Part shown: positions 8,599-16,888 of the stretch, one piece after another | Position numbering within the stretch: position 1 is the stretch's first letter | Layout: the number at the start of each line of letters is the position of its first letter | NCBI RefSeq assembly: GCF_025802015.1 | Contig: NZ_JAOYFC010000002.1 | Span: forward strand, 992,001 to 1,056,000 | Direction of reading: 5' to 3' | Source of the DNA: Falsihalocynthiibacter halioticoli | GTDB lineage: Bacteria; Pseudomonadota; Alphaproteobacteria; Rhodobacterales; Rhodobacteraceae | Length of the DNA: 64,000 nucleotides | Made by a program: the position numbers and the translations under genes | The notes under the pieces: model-generated | What the model was told of the DNA's origin: nothing | The model's input: only the letters and a program-made list of their open reading frames with translations | Database searches by the model: none

Positions 8599-9599
8599 TC
8601 GCGACCCTCTTCGATTGTTACGGTAAGCTTCTGTTTATAAGGCACATCCGGCGTAGCAAACCTTGCTTCGAAGCCTGCTTGGTTCAGCGCATTCGGAAAG
8701 GTTTGCGGCTCAAGGCAGATGCCACCATGCTTCACATGCTCCCTGCCATTTAACCCAGCAACGCTATTGTCCAGATAGGCACCAGTGTAAACCTGAAGCC
8801 CCGGCTGTTCTGTTTCAAGCGTGAGCGAAAGTCCGTTTGGCGCGTTTAGGACGGCAGCGGGGGCGCTGCCTTCCAGTACAAAGTTATGATCAATCCCGAG
8901 CTGTTCGGAATCTGCATCTTTGATTAATGTTGGCTGTCGAAAATCAAATCGCGAATTTGCAATGCCAAGAATTTCGCCCGTTGGGATCAAGGCATCATCA
9001 ACAGGGGTATATCGATTTGCCGCGAGGTGCAGCTTATGATCCCAAATCGTACCTTCCCCCATCAGGTTATAGTAGTTGTGCTGCGCCATATTAATTGGCG
9101 TCACCTGATCTGATCGTGCCTCCATCTCGTAGGTAAGCGCGGCACCATTCAGTGAAACCGTAACTGTAAAATCAACTGCGCCAGGGAACCCTTCTTCGCC
9201 ATCTGCGGAGTGGTAAGTAAACCGCGCAGCGTTGTTCGCAGTATCAAGCGCAACAGTCCAAAGCCTACGGGCGAGGCCCAACGCTCCGCCATGGAGCATG
9301 TTCTCGCCCTCGTTCTGTGTGCATTGGTAGCTCTTGCCATCCAGAGTGAAACGGCCACCTGCGGTACGATTTGCCACGCGCCCCGCGATTGCGCCGAAAT
9401 AGGACGGGTTTTCAAGATAAACCGCGGGATCGTCATAAGACAGAACAACGGGAATTTCGCGGCCTTTGTGACTGACGCGCCAGTCCCGTGTCGCAGCACC
9501 CGCCGTAAGAAACGAGACCGAGGCGACATTGCTTTCCAATGTCACCTCGTCAATGCTCGCACCATCAGAAGTGCGAGCAACTGTTTTAAGCAAAGCCAT
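8595..9599 (-). CDS. galM: aldose 1-epimerase
   Basis: A 334-residue galactose mutarotase family protein. Visible signatures are NYFGAIAGRVANR-like YFGAIAGRVANRTAGG, the NMLHGG substrate loop, the MAQHNYYNLMGEG catalytic His region, DHNFVL and the catalytic Glu in GICLEPQTFPNALNQ. It interconverts alpha and beta anomers of aldoses, here most likely supplying alpha-D-xylose to the isomerase. It lies 30 bases after xylA and overlaps the peroxidase gene with ATGA. No signal peptide, so cytoplasmic. Confidence 0.92.
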   Translation of the reverse strand: MALLKTVARTSDGASIDEVTLESNVASVSFLTAGAATRDWRVSHKGREIPVVLSYDDPAVYLENPSYFGAIAGRVANRTAGGRFTLDGKSYQCTQNEGENMLHGGALGLARRLWTVALDTANNAARFTYHSADGEEGFPGAVDFTVTVSLNGAALTYEMEARSDQVTPINMAQHNYYNLMGEGTIWDHKLHLAANRYTPVDDALIPTGEILGIANSRFDFRQPTLIKDADSEQLGIDHNFVLEGSAPAAVLNAPNGLSLTLETEQPGLQVYTGAYLDNSVAGLNGREHVKHGGICLEPQTFPNALNQAGFEARFATPDVPYKQKLTVTIEEGRE

Positions 9600-9629
9600 G
9601 TAACGCTTTCCTATAGGCTGTGTTGCAAC

Positions 9630-10940
9630 CTAAACGAAGCGGTTAACAACATTCTCCAGATACTCTTGTTTTCCAGAACGCGGCTCCGGATTTACATCTT
9701 CAGCTTCAACGTATTTCTGAATATCTTCAAGCGTATAGTCGCCCTTGAGCATCTTTTGCGCTTCGTCGCTTTCCCAGCCCGCATAGCGATCGGCAAGCTC
9801 TTTATCGAGCGTTCCGTCTTCGATCATCGCTGCCGCTGCTTTGAGACCGCGTGCACAGATATCCATTCCGCCGATGTGACCGTGCAACAGGTCCGCAGGA
9901 TCGACCGACTGACGACGGATCTTCGCGTCAAAGTTCGTTCCGCCTGTCTTTAGGCCGCCATCCTTGAGAATGTGGTAATAGGCGAGCGCAACTTCAGGAA
10001 CATTGTTCGGGAATTGGTCTGTATCCCAACCGGATTGATAATCGTTCCGGTTCATGTCGATGGACCCAAGAATTCCGAGTGCTGCAGCAGTTGCGATCTC
10101 ATGTTCAAAGCTGTGGCCGGCGAGGATTGCGTGGCCTTGCTCAAGGTTGAGCTTTACTTCGTTCTCAAGACCGTGGCGCTTAAGGAAGCCATAACATGTC
10201 GCGGCATCGTAATCATACTGGTGCTTGCTAGGTTCCTGTGGCTTAGGCTCTACAAGGATTTCGCCCTTAAAGCCGATCTTGTGCTTGTATTCGACAACCA
10301 TATTGAGCATCCGGCCCATTTGCTCGTCTTCCTTGCGCAAGTCGGTGTTCAGCAGCGTTTCATAGCCCTCACGACCGCCCCAAAGCACATAGTTCTCACC
10401 ACCCAGACGCATCGTTGCATCCATACAGGTTTTGATAGTTGCCGCAGAATAGGCAAACACATCAGGATCAGGGTTCGTGGACGCACCAGACATAAAGCGC
10501 GCTTGGCTAAAGAGGTTCGCCGTACCCCAGAGAAGTTTAACGCCAGTTTCGGCTTGTTTTTGCTCGAAGAGATCAACGATTGCGTTGAGGTTCGCTGTGT
10601 TCTCGGCAAAGTTCTTCCCTTCTGGGCGAACGTCGGCGTCGTGGAAACAGTAGTATGGCACGCCAAGTGCTGTGAACATTTCAAACGCAATGTCGACTTT
10701 CTTCTTGGCGAGGTCCATGTTGTCTTGTGGGTACCACGGGCGGTCAAATGTGCGCCCACCGAAGGGGTCTCCGCCTTCCCACGCGAAGGAGTGCCAATAG
10801 GCTGCGGCAAAACGCAAGTGGTCTTCCATACGTTTGCCCATAACGATCTCGTCAGGGTTATAGTGACGGAAAGCCAGCGGGTTTGTGCTGTCTGGGCCTT
10901 CGTATTTGATCTTGTCTACTGGGAAAAATCCGGTGCTCAT
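9630..10940 (-). CDS. xylA: xylose isomerase
   Basis: A 436-residue enzyme converting D-xylose to D-xylulose in the cytoplasm. The catalytic histidine segment YYCFHDADVRPEG, the VLWGGREGYETLLNTD signature, the metal ligands in LVEPKPQEPSKHQYD, the NLEQGHAILAGHSFEHE stretch and the GGTNFDAKIRRQSVDP end are all present. Length matches class II isomerases. It starts inside the xylB stop (ATGA-type overlap), so the two are translationally coupled, and it is followed by galM. Confidence 0.97.
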   Translation of the reverse strand: MSTGFFPVDKIKYEGPDSTNPLAFRHYNPDEIVMGKRMEDHLRFAAAYWHSFAWEGGDPFGGRTFDRPWYPQDNMDLAKKKVDIAFEMFTALGVPYYCFHDADVRPEGKNFAENTANLNAIVDLFEQKQAETGVKLLWGTANLFSQARFMSGASTNPDPDVFAYSAATIKTCMDATMRLGGENYVLWGGREGYETLLNTDLRKEDEQMGRMLNMVVEYKHKIGFKGEILVEPKPQEPSKHQYDYDAATCYGFLKRHGLENEVKLNLEQGHAILAGHSFEHEIATAAALGILGSIDMNRNDYQSGWDTDQFPNNVPEVALAYYHILKDGGLKTGGTNFDAKIRRQSVDPADLLHGHIGGMDICARGLKAAAAMIEDGTLDKELADRYAGWESDEAQKMLKGDYTLEDIQKYVEAEDVNPEPRSGKQEYLENVVNRFV

Positions 10941-12391
10941 TTTGTGATCGCCTTTATTGCTGGATAGAGCGCGCGATAGGTTTCGTAGGCCTCGTTATAG
11001 GCCGCCGAAAGCTCTTTGCGCGGGTTTACGGTTTTGGCCACTTTCGGGCCGGTCATTATATCTTTTGGGGCAGCGCCAGTGTCTCCGACAATGGCAAGCC
11101 GCGCCGCTCCGAGGGCCGCGCCGAAATCGCCCGCTTCGGGCAGATCGATTGGCATATCCAAAACAGTCGCCAACATCTCGACCCAATAAGGGCTCGCGCT
11201 GCCGCCGCCGATGGCCAGAACGCGCTTGAGATCGGTTCCGGTTGATTTCAGCGCCTCAAGATTGTCGCGCAGTGCGAAGGCCACCCCCTCCATAACGGCT
11301 TGCGTCAGGTCGGCATGGGTTGTGCCAACACTCAGGCCAATGAAGGATGCACGAATTGTGCTGTCGTTATGGGGCGTGCGTTCGCCTGATAGATAGGGCA
11401 AGAATTGGATCGAACCCGGGCCTGAGATCGTGTCTCCAAGCTGCGCGGAAAGTTCCGCCGGTTTTGAGCCGAGTGTTTTTGCGAGCCAGTTCATGCAATC
11501 GGTCGCCGCAAGGATAACACCCATCTGATACCATGTGTCGGGAATGGCGTGACAGAATGTGTGAACGGCGCTTTCGGGCTTGGGCGAAAAACGGTCTTTC
11601 GCCGCCAAAAGCACTCCAGACGTTCCGAGAGAGACAAAACCGTCCCCTTCAGAGAAACACCCGACGCCACAGGCCGCAACAGCGTTATCACCACCGCCCC
11701 CAACGCAAACAACCGGTCCTTCTATTCCCCAATCGCTGGCCAAAGCCGCGCGCAACATTCCTGCGGGCGCACTTCCTTCAACGAGATCGGGCATCTGGTC
11801 GCGACGCATTCCTGATTTCGCCAGCAACTCGTCTGACCAATCGCGCGCGCCAACGTCAAACCAGCTTGTTCCAGCCGCATCCGACATATCGCCAAAATAC
11901 TCGCCTGTTAGCCAATAGCGGAGGTAATCTTTCGGCAGAAGAACCTTGTGAATTTTGGCAAAAACTTCAGGCTCGTTGTTGGCGACCCAAGCAACTTTTG
12001 GCGCTGTAAATCCTGGAAACACAATGTTGCCAGATATTTCGCGGAACCCTTCGGTTGCGTCAAATTCAGCCGCCTCTTTCGCGCTACGCGTGTCGTTCCA
12101 AAGCATGCAAGGACGCATGACTTCGCCGCTGGCGTCAACAAGCGTAGCACCGTGCATATGGCCAGAGATACCGATCCCTTTTAACGCAGCAAGTTCTTTT
12201 GGGTGAGATTTCCGCAATGCGGTAATGGTCTTTTCGCAGGCATTGATCCATTCCTGCGGGTCTTGCTCGCTCCAACCTGAATGCAGATGAGACACATCAT
12301 AGTGCGCCTCTTCAGAGGCTAAGATTTGCCCTGAAGCATCAGCAAGAACAGTGCGAAGCCCCGATGTCCCGAGGTCCAGCCCAAGATACAT
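10937..12391 (-). CDS. xylB: xylulokinase
   Basis: A 484-residue FGGY-family kinase that phosphorylates D-xylulose to xylulose 5-phosphate for the pentose phosphate pathway. The N-terminal phosphate-binding DLGTSGLRTVLAD, the GISGHMHGATLVD substrate segment, LWNDTRS, the LGTSGVLLAA motif and the C-terminal AIGGGSASPYWVEMLATVLD ADP-binding motif are seen. First gene of xylB-xylA-galM-peroxidase; SD GGAGGGG lies 5 bases upstream of the ATG. Confidence 0.96.
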   Translation of the reverse strand: MYLGLDLGTSGLRTVLADASGQILASEEAHYDVSHLHSGWSEQDPQEWINACEKTITALRKSHPKELAALKGIGISGHMHGATLVDASGEVMRPCMLWNDTRSAKEAAEFDATEGFREISGNIVFPGFTAPKVAWVANNEPEVFAKIHKVLLPKDYLRYWLTGEYFGDMSDAAGTSWFDVGARDWSDELLAKSGMRRDQMPDLVEGSAPAGMLRAALASDWGIEGPVVCVGGGGDNAVAACGVGCFSEGDGFVSLGTSGVLLAAKDRFSPKPESAVHTFCHAIPDTWYQMGVILAATDCMNWLAKTLGSKPAELSAQLGDTISGPGSIQFLPYLSGERTPHNDSTIRASFIGLSVGTTHADLTQAVMEGVAFALRDNLEALKSTGTDLKRVLAIGGGSASPYWVEMLATVLDMPIDLPEAGDFGAALGAARLAIVGDTGAAPKDIMTGPKVAKTVNPRKELSAAYNEAYETYRALYPAIKAITK

Positions 12392-12407
12392 ATTACCCCT
12401 CCCAGAG

Positions 12408-12448
12408 ACTGAGCCAATCGCGACTCAGTTTTAATTTAGCGATTAAAA
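12408..12448 (-). promoter_or_regulatory. two adjacent palindromes upstream of xylB (candidate XylR/ROK operator)
   Basis: ACTGAG (12408-12413) and CTCAGT (12424-12429) form one inverted repeat, and TTTTAAT (12429-12435) with ATTAAAA (12442-12448) forms a second, perfect one with a 6-base spacer. Both lie 17-57 bases before the xylB start codon, where a repressor site is expected. The second is similar in its TTTAATT half to the repeat at 4387-4411 beside xylF. Confidence 0.5.
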
Positions 12449-12542
12449 TATATTCACGGGAAGTTCGGTCTTGTCAACGGCGGCAAGAGAAAACTGGCAC
12501 AAAAATCTTACCAATCCGGCGCATTCCCTCAATGAGCGCAAC

Positions 12543-12568
12543 AAAAAAGGGCCGGCAAGTGCCAGCCC
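12543..12568 (-). terminator. intrinsic terminator after the MalK/UgpC-type ATPase gene
   Basis: On the minus strand GGGCTGGC, a 4-base loop and GCCGGCCC form an 8-bp stem (one G-U pair) followed by a run of six T. It sits 23 bases after the stop of the gene at 12591. Confidence 0.85.
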
Positions 12569-12590
12569 TATTTAGAAAATTTCGCGTTTC

Positions 12591-13646
12591 TTAGCGAATG
12601 CGCGCTTCTGACGATTTGTCAAAGAACATCGGCGTACCATCAGAGATTTTAACGCCAACCTTCGCACCCGCACGAACCGGCTCGTCCTCGCGCGCCTCTA
12701 CGATCAACCGCTCGCCGTTGTCCGCGGTCAGGTAAACATAGGAAATACCGCCGAGGGACTCTGTAATGTCGACAGTGTGGGTTGCTGCATCCTTATCAAT
12801 CTCAAGATGGTTCGGACGCACGCCAACAATCACCTCGCCGCCCGCTGGCAAGTTGACATCGGCCTCAAGCATGAGGCCCAGCCCCGCTGCGTTAACCTTA
12901 CCCAAGGCCACAGTTCCGTCGACAAAGTTCATGGCAGGGCTGCCAATGAAACCCGCGACGAATTTGTTGTCAGGATCACGGTATAGCTCGAGCGGCGCGC
13001 CCACCTGCTCGATCCGCCCATCGCGCAGCACAACGATCTTGTCCGCAAGCGTCATCGCCTCGACCTGATCGTGTGTCACATAGATCATGGTTGCGCCAAT
13101 CTCTTTGTGAAGCCGCGCAATCTCGACCCGCATCTCGACACGGAGTTCAGCGTCAAGGTTGGAAAGCGGCTCGTCAAACAAGAAGACTTCGGGCCCACGA
13201 ACGATTGCACGCCCAATTGCAACCCGCTGCCGCTGACCGCCAGAAAGCGCCTTTGGCTTACGGCCCAGATAATCATCCAACTTAAGGATTTTGGACGCTT
13301 CGCTGACCTTCTCCTTGATCTCGGATTTGTTGTGGCCCGTCATTTTCAGACCAAAGCCCATATTTTCCTCGACCGTCATATGCGGATAGAGCGCATATGT
13401 CTGAAAGACCATCGCAACGCCACGATCCGCAGGATCAACATGGGTTACATCTCGCGTGCCAATTTCAATTTTGCCACCAGTGGTTTCTTCAAGGCCAGCA
13501 ACCATCCGCAAAAGTGTGGACTTACCGCAGCCAGATGGCCCGACAAACACGCAAAATTCACCATCATCAACCGTCAGATTAACGCCATGGACGACTTGGA
13601 CATCACCATATTTCTTGATTACATTCTTGAGAGTTACACCTGACAT
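12591..13646 (-). CDS. MalK/UgpC-type sugar ABC transporter ATP-binding protein
   Basis: A 351-residue carbohydrate-importer ATPase: Walker A GPSGCGKS, signature ALSGGQRQR, Walker B VFLFDEPLSNLD and the H-loop YVTHDQ, then the TOBE/OB regulatory domain (VIVGVRPNHLEID). UgpC-type ATPases energise several CUT1 importers. No cognate permease or binding protein is adjacent, so it may serve transporters encoded elsewhere. It follows the IclR gene by 17 bases on the same strand. Substrate not determined. Confidence 0.9.
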   Translation of the reverse strand: MSGVTLKNVIKKYGDVQVVHGVNLTVDDGEFCVFVGPSGCGKSTLLRMVAGLEETTGGKIEIGTRDVTHVDPADRGVAMVFQTYALYPHMTVEENMGFGLKMTGHNKSEIKEKVSEASKILKLDDYLGRKPKALSGGQRQRVAIGRAIVRGPEVFLFDEPLSNLDAELRVEMRVEIARLHKEIGATMIYVTHDQVEAMTLADKIVVLRDGRIEQVGAPLELYRDPDNKFVAGFIGSPAMNFVDGTVALGKVNAAGLGLMLEADVNLPAGGEVIVGVRPNHLEIDKDAATHTVDITESLGGISYVYLTADNGERLIVEAREDEPVRAGAKVGVKISDGTPMFFDKSSEARIR

Positions 13647-13663
13647 ATGCGCTATTCCAATCG

Positions 13664-14488
13664 TTATTTGGTGAATGTTTGATCAGGAAAGCGCCAATTC
13701 TGGACCTCTTCCTGAATGTCACGGGCCGCTTCTCGCATGCGAGGAACGAAGCTTGCCAGACCGTTGAGATCGGTCTTGTTTGTTGTACTTGTCACGGAAA
13801 TTCCCCCGAGAACGCGCCCGCTACTCGACAAGAGCGGCAGAGCAACACAGATGATTTCCGGTTCGTGTTCCTCGTCGTCGAAACCATATCCACGATCTCT
13901 GATCGCTTGAAGTTCCGCTTTGAGGCTTTCTGCATCGGCCAAAGTTTTTGGCGTGAACCGATGAAATGATTGTTGTGAAACGATCTCGTCAAGCTCATCC
14001 TTCGGCAGGAAAGCCATCATCGTTTTTCCGACGCCCGTACAATAGGCGGGCCCGACCTTTCCAGCTTGAGAATACATCGGAATGGTCTCGCCGGCATTTC
14101 TTTTGTCAATGTACAGCACCTGCGCGTTATCGAGCTGCGCAAGGTGAACCACCTCGCCAAGATCACGGGACAGAGCGTCGATATGCGGCCGAACAACAGG
14201 CGCGATGGAACTGCTCGCCCAAGCGACATGTGCCAATTTCACCAGCCGAATGCCGAGGCGGTAATACTGGCTTTCAGGATCGTAAGACAGCATGCGTTGA
14301 TTGGTGAGCGTTTGAACGAGTCGGTAGAGAGTCGCCTTTGGATAAGGGCTCGCCTCAAGAAGCTCGGAGAATCGAATTGGCCGCTCGAACGACGCAACCA
14401 TATCAAGCACTTCAAGCGCCTTTCCTACGGTACCATCTCCGTTATTCGAGCTTTTCAAGCCGTATTTCCTCCACTTAGTCTTCGCCAT
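13664..14488 (-). CDS. IclR family transcriptional regulator
   Basis: A 274-residue regulator with the IclR N-terminal winged HTH (GTVGKALEVLDMVASFERPIRFSELLEASPYPKATLYRLVQTL) and the C-terminal effector domain, including the CTGVGKTMMAFLP segment and the ICVALPLLSSSGRVLGGISV strand typical of the family. It is divergent from the SDR-dgoK-dgoA-SMP30 operon and probably controls it in response to a sugar acid such as KDGal. Downstream it is cotranscribed with the orphan sugar ATPase. The SD is weak; the ATG at 14488 gives the usual N-terminal extension. Confidence 0.9.
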   Translation of the reverse strand: MAKTKWRKYGLKSSNNGDGTVGKALEVLDMVASFERPIRFSELLEASPYPKATLYRLVQTLTNQRMLSYDPESQYYRLGIRLVKLAHVAWASSSIAPVVRPHIDALSRDLGEVVHLAQLDNAQVLYIDKRNAGETIPMYSQAGKVGPAYCTGVGKTMMAFLPKDELDEIVSQQSFHRFTPKTLADAESLKAELQAIRDRGYGFDDEEHEPEIICVALPLLSSSGRVLGGISVTSTTNKTDLNGLASFVPRMREAARDIQEEVQNWRFPDQTFTK

Positions 14489-14530
14489 TCTCAGACGAAA
14501 CTATTGCATTCATACCCTAAAACCCACTAT

Positions 14531-14566
14531 AGTTTCAATATATGAAATTTAGTTCCAAATATTGGG
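14531..14566. promoter_or_regulatory. palindrome cluster between IclR gene and dgo operon (candidate IclR operator)
   Basis: TTTCA (14533-14537) and TGAAA (14543-14547) form a perfect inverted repeat, and CCAA (14555-14558) with TTGG (14562-14565) a second. TGAAA at 14543 and TTCCA at 14553-14557 together also give a TGRAA-N5-TTCCA pattern as bound by IclR-type regulators. It lies between the divergent starts at 14488 and 14593. Confidence 0.45.
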
Positions 14567-14592
14567 ACCAAAAATATCTCACGGGAAGAACA

Positions 14593-15363
14593 ATGACAAC
14601 ACAACCTGTCTACCCTGACCTCAAAGGGAAATCCGTATTTATTACTGGCGGCGGTTCGGGCATCGGCGCCGAACTTACCAAGGCGTTCTTGCTTCAAGGG
14701 GCAAAGGTTGCATTCGTGCAGCGCTCCGACGCGACGGCTTTCTGCGACGAGATGGAAAAGGAAACAGGCAACCGACCGCTTTTTATCCCAACTGACATCA
14801 CCGACATTGCAGCGCTGAAATCATCGATTGCAAAAGCATCAGACGCCCATGGCCCTGTAACGGTTCTGGTCAACAATGCTGCCAACGACCAACGTCATGC
14901 AACTCTCGAAACAGACGAGGAGTTTTGGGATTGGTCGCAATCAATCAACCTCAAGCCCTACTTCTTCGCGTGTCAGGCCGTCATTCCAGGCATGCAGGAG
15001 GCTGGCGGCGGTAGCATCATTAACTTCTCATCCATCTCCTACATGATGGGAGCCGGGGGCTTTCCGGCCTACACAACCGCAAACTCGGGAATCAACGGCC
15101 TCTCGCGCAGCCTCGCTCGCGAATTCGGGCCAGACCGTATTCGTGTAAACGCTTTGGCTCCAGGCTGGGTCTTCACCCAAAAACAACTGGACAAATGGGC
15201 AACGCCAGAAGGCGTGGCAAAACACCTTGAGCTGCAGTGCCTCAAAGACAAACTGGTTCCCGAAGATATCTCCGGCGGTATTTTGTTCTTGGCCTCTGAC
15301 AGCAGCAAAATGATGACTGGCCAGATGATGGTGATTGACGGCGGCGTGGTGGTGACAGGTTAA
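14593..15363 (+). CDS. SDR family dehydrogenase, probable sugar (galactose-type) 1-dehydrogenase
   Basis: A 256-residue short-chain dehydrogenase. The cofactor motif is TGGGSGIG, the structural NNA motif is in VLVNNAANDQRH, catalytic Ser is in NFSSISYM and the expected YxxxK Tyr position reads AYTTANSGINGL, i.e. Tyr is present but Lys is replaced by Asn at the usual spacing. The RVNALAPGWV segment follows. Context (lactonase, KDGal kinase and aldolase) suggests oxidation of an aldose to its lactone. The GGAAG SD is 5 bases before ATG 14593; an in-frame ATG at 14542 lies within the operator region and is rejected. Confidence 0.85.
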   Translation: MTTQPVYPDLKGKSVFITGGGSGIGAELTKAFLLQGAKVAFVQRSDATAFCDEMEKETGNRPLFIPTDITDIAALKSSIAKASDAHGPVTVLVNNAANDQRHATLETDEEFWDWSQSINLKPYFFACQAVIPGMQEAGGGSIINFSSISYMMGAGGFPAYTTANSGINGLSRSLAREFGPDRIRVNALAPGWVFTQKQLDKWATPEGVAKHLELQCLKDKLVPEDISGGILFLASDSSKMMTGQMMVIDGGVVVTG

Positions 15364-15365
15364 TC

Positions 15366-16274
15366 ATGACTTCTGAACAACCAGACTGGATCGCAGTTGA
15401 TTGGGGCACATCGCACGTTCGCGCTTGGGCCATGACTAATGCAGGCAAAATCATAGCAGAGAACGGCTCTGCCAAAGGCATGGGATCGCTTGCAAAAGAT
15501 GAGTTTGAACCCGCGCTTCTTGAATTGGTAGAACCGTGGCTTTCAGCGCAAACAACGGTTGTAGCCTGCGGCATGGTCGGCGCACGGCAAGGCTGGAAAG
15601 AAGCGCCTTATGCCGAGGTTCCCTGCCTTCCTTTTGATGGCAAAACGACGAAAGTCGAGACACATGATAGCAGATTGGACGTCCACCTGCTTTCGGGTTT
15701 AAGCCAGATGAAGCCCGCTGACGTTATGCGCGGCGAAGAAACCCAAATCGCTGGTTTCATCGCCGCAGAGCCAGATTTCGACGGCGTGGTCTGTTTACCT
15801 GGCACGCATACCAAATGGGCTCGGATATCCGCAAAGGAGGTCGTGAGTTTTCAGACCTTTATGTCGGGTGAACTCTTTGCTTGCCTAAGCAATCACTCCG
15901 TTTTGCGCCACTCGGTCGCGGGCAAGGCGTGGAACGACGAAACATTTGAAACCGCAATCAATGACGCTATCTCGCATCCTGAGAAACTCGCTGGCCGACT
16001 ATTTTCCCTGCGCGCGGACTCTCTTTTGCACGATCTGGGAAATGCAGAAGCTCGCGCGCGCTTGTCGGGCCTGTTGATCGGCGCAGAAATCGCAGCAGCC
16101 CGCCCTTATTGGCTGGGCATGGATATCGCGATTATCGGGGCTGACACGCTGTCTGGCCTTTATTCTCGCGCATTGGAGCTACAAGGATGCGCGCCACGGT
16201 GTCCGGATGCCGAAAACCTTACGCTCGCTGGCTTGGCCGCCGCCTACCTTACCCTAAAGGAGACCTCTTCATGA
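15366..16274 (+). CDS. dgoK: 2-dehydro-3-deoxygalactonokinase
   Basis: A 302-residue DgoK-family sugar kinase. It opens with DWIAVDWGTSHVRAWAM (phosphate-1 type loop), followed by VACGMVGARQGWKEAPYAEVPC, the GEETQIAGF segment and FVCLPGTHTKWARI-like VCLPGTHTKWARI with FMSGELFACL, all conserved in DgoK. It phosphorylates 2-keto-3-deoxygalactonate at C6 for cleavage by DgoA in the next gene. It starts 2 bases after the SDR stop and overlaps dgoA by ATGA. Confidence 0.93.
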   Translation: MTSEQPDWIAVDWGTSHVRAWAMTNAGKIIAENGSAKGMGSLAKDEFEPALLELVEPWLSAQTTVVACGMVGARQGWKEAPYAEVPCLPFDGKTTKVETHDSRLDVHLLSGLSQMKPADVMRGEETQIAGFIAAEPDFDGVVCLPGTHTKWARISAKEVVSFQTFMSGELFACLSNHSVLRHSVAGKAWNDETFETAINDAISHPEKLAGRLFSLRADSLLHDLGNAEARARLSGLLIGAEIAAARPYWLGMDIAIIGADTLSGLYSRALELQGCAPRCPDAENLTLAGLAAAYLTLKETSS

Positions 16275-16888
16275 GCCGTCCTATCATCGCCATCATCCGT
16301 GGCGTCAAACCCGACGAAGCAACCGACATAACAGCAGCACTCATCGAAGGCGGCATTGACCGTATCGAAGTGCCGCTGAACTCGCCCTCGCCGTTTGAGA
16401 GCATTAGCGCAATGGCAAAGAAGTTTGGCGACAAAGCTCTAATCGGCGCTGGAACTGTGCTCACTGTTGATGACGTAAACGCTGTTGCCGATGCTGGCGG
16501 TAAGCTCATCGTATCGCCGAACATGGATGTCGATGTAATTCGCGCATCCAAAGCGCGCGGCCTCCAGAGTTTCCCTGGTGTACTCACACCAACAGAATGT
16601 TTCGCCGCACTACAAGCTGGCTCTGATGGCCTTAAGATCTTCCCATCGTTCTTGCTTGGCAGCGCAGGATTGAAAGCCATCCGCGCCGTTCTCCCTGCCG
16701 AGACGCCGATTTATATGGTCGGTGGTTTTGGGCCCGCGAACTTTGCCGAGATGCTCGCTGCGGGCGCCCAAGGGTTCGGGATGGGTACAAAACTATATCA
16801 ACCCGGCTATACCGCCGATGAAGTCTATAAACGCGCTGTCGAAACCGCCGAAGGGTACGACAAAGCGCTTGAGGAGGTAAGCAATTGA
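16271..16888 (+). CDS. dgoA: 2-dehydro-3-deoxy-6-phosphogalactonate aldolase
   Basis: A 205-residue class I KDPG/KDPGal aldolase. PIIAIIRGVKPDEA matches the N-terminus, RIEVPLNSP holds the conserved Glu, IGAGTVLT and the Schiff-base Lys in GLKIFPS (SDGLKIFPSFLLG) are clear. It cleaves KDPGal to pyruvate and glyceraldehyde 3-phosphate. The ATG at 16271 overlaps the dgoK stop and has an AGGAGA SD; the longer in-frame reading from 16187 lies wholly inside dgoK. Confidence 0.94.
   Translation: MSRPIIAIIRGVKPDEATDITAALIEGGIDRIEVPLNSPSPFESISAMAKKFGDKALIGAGTVLTVDDVNAVADAGGKLIVSPNMDVDVIRASKARGLQSFPGVLTPTECFAALQAGSDGLKIFPSFLLGSAGLKAIRAVLPAETPIYMVGGFGPANFAEMLAAGAQGFGMGTKLYQPGYTADEVYKRAVETAEGYDKALEEVSN

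Noticed and set aside
9972..10967. 331-codon plus-strand frame opposite xylA
   Set aside because: Antisense shadow of the strongly conserved xylose isomerase.
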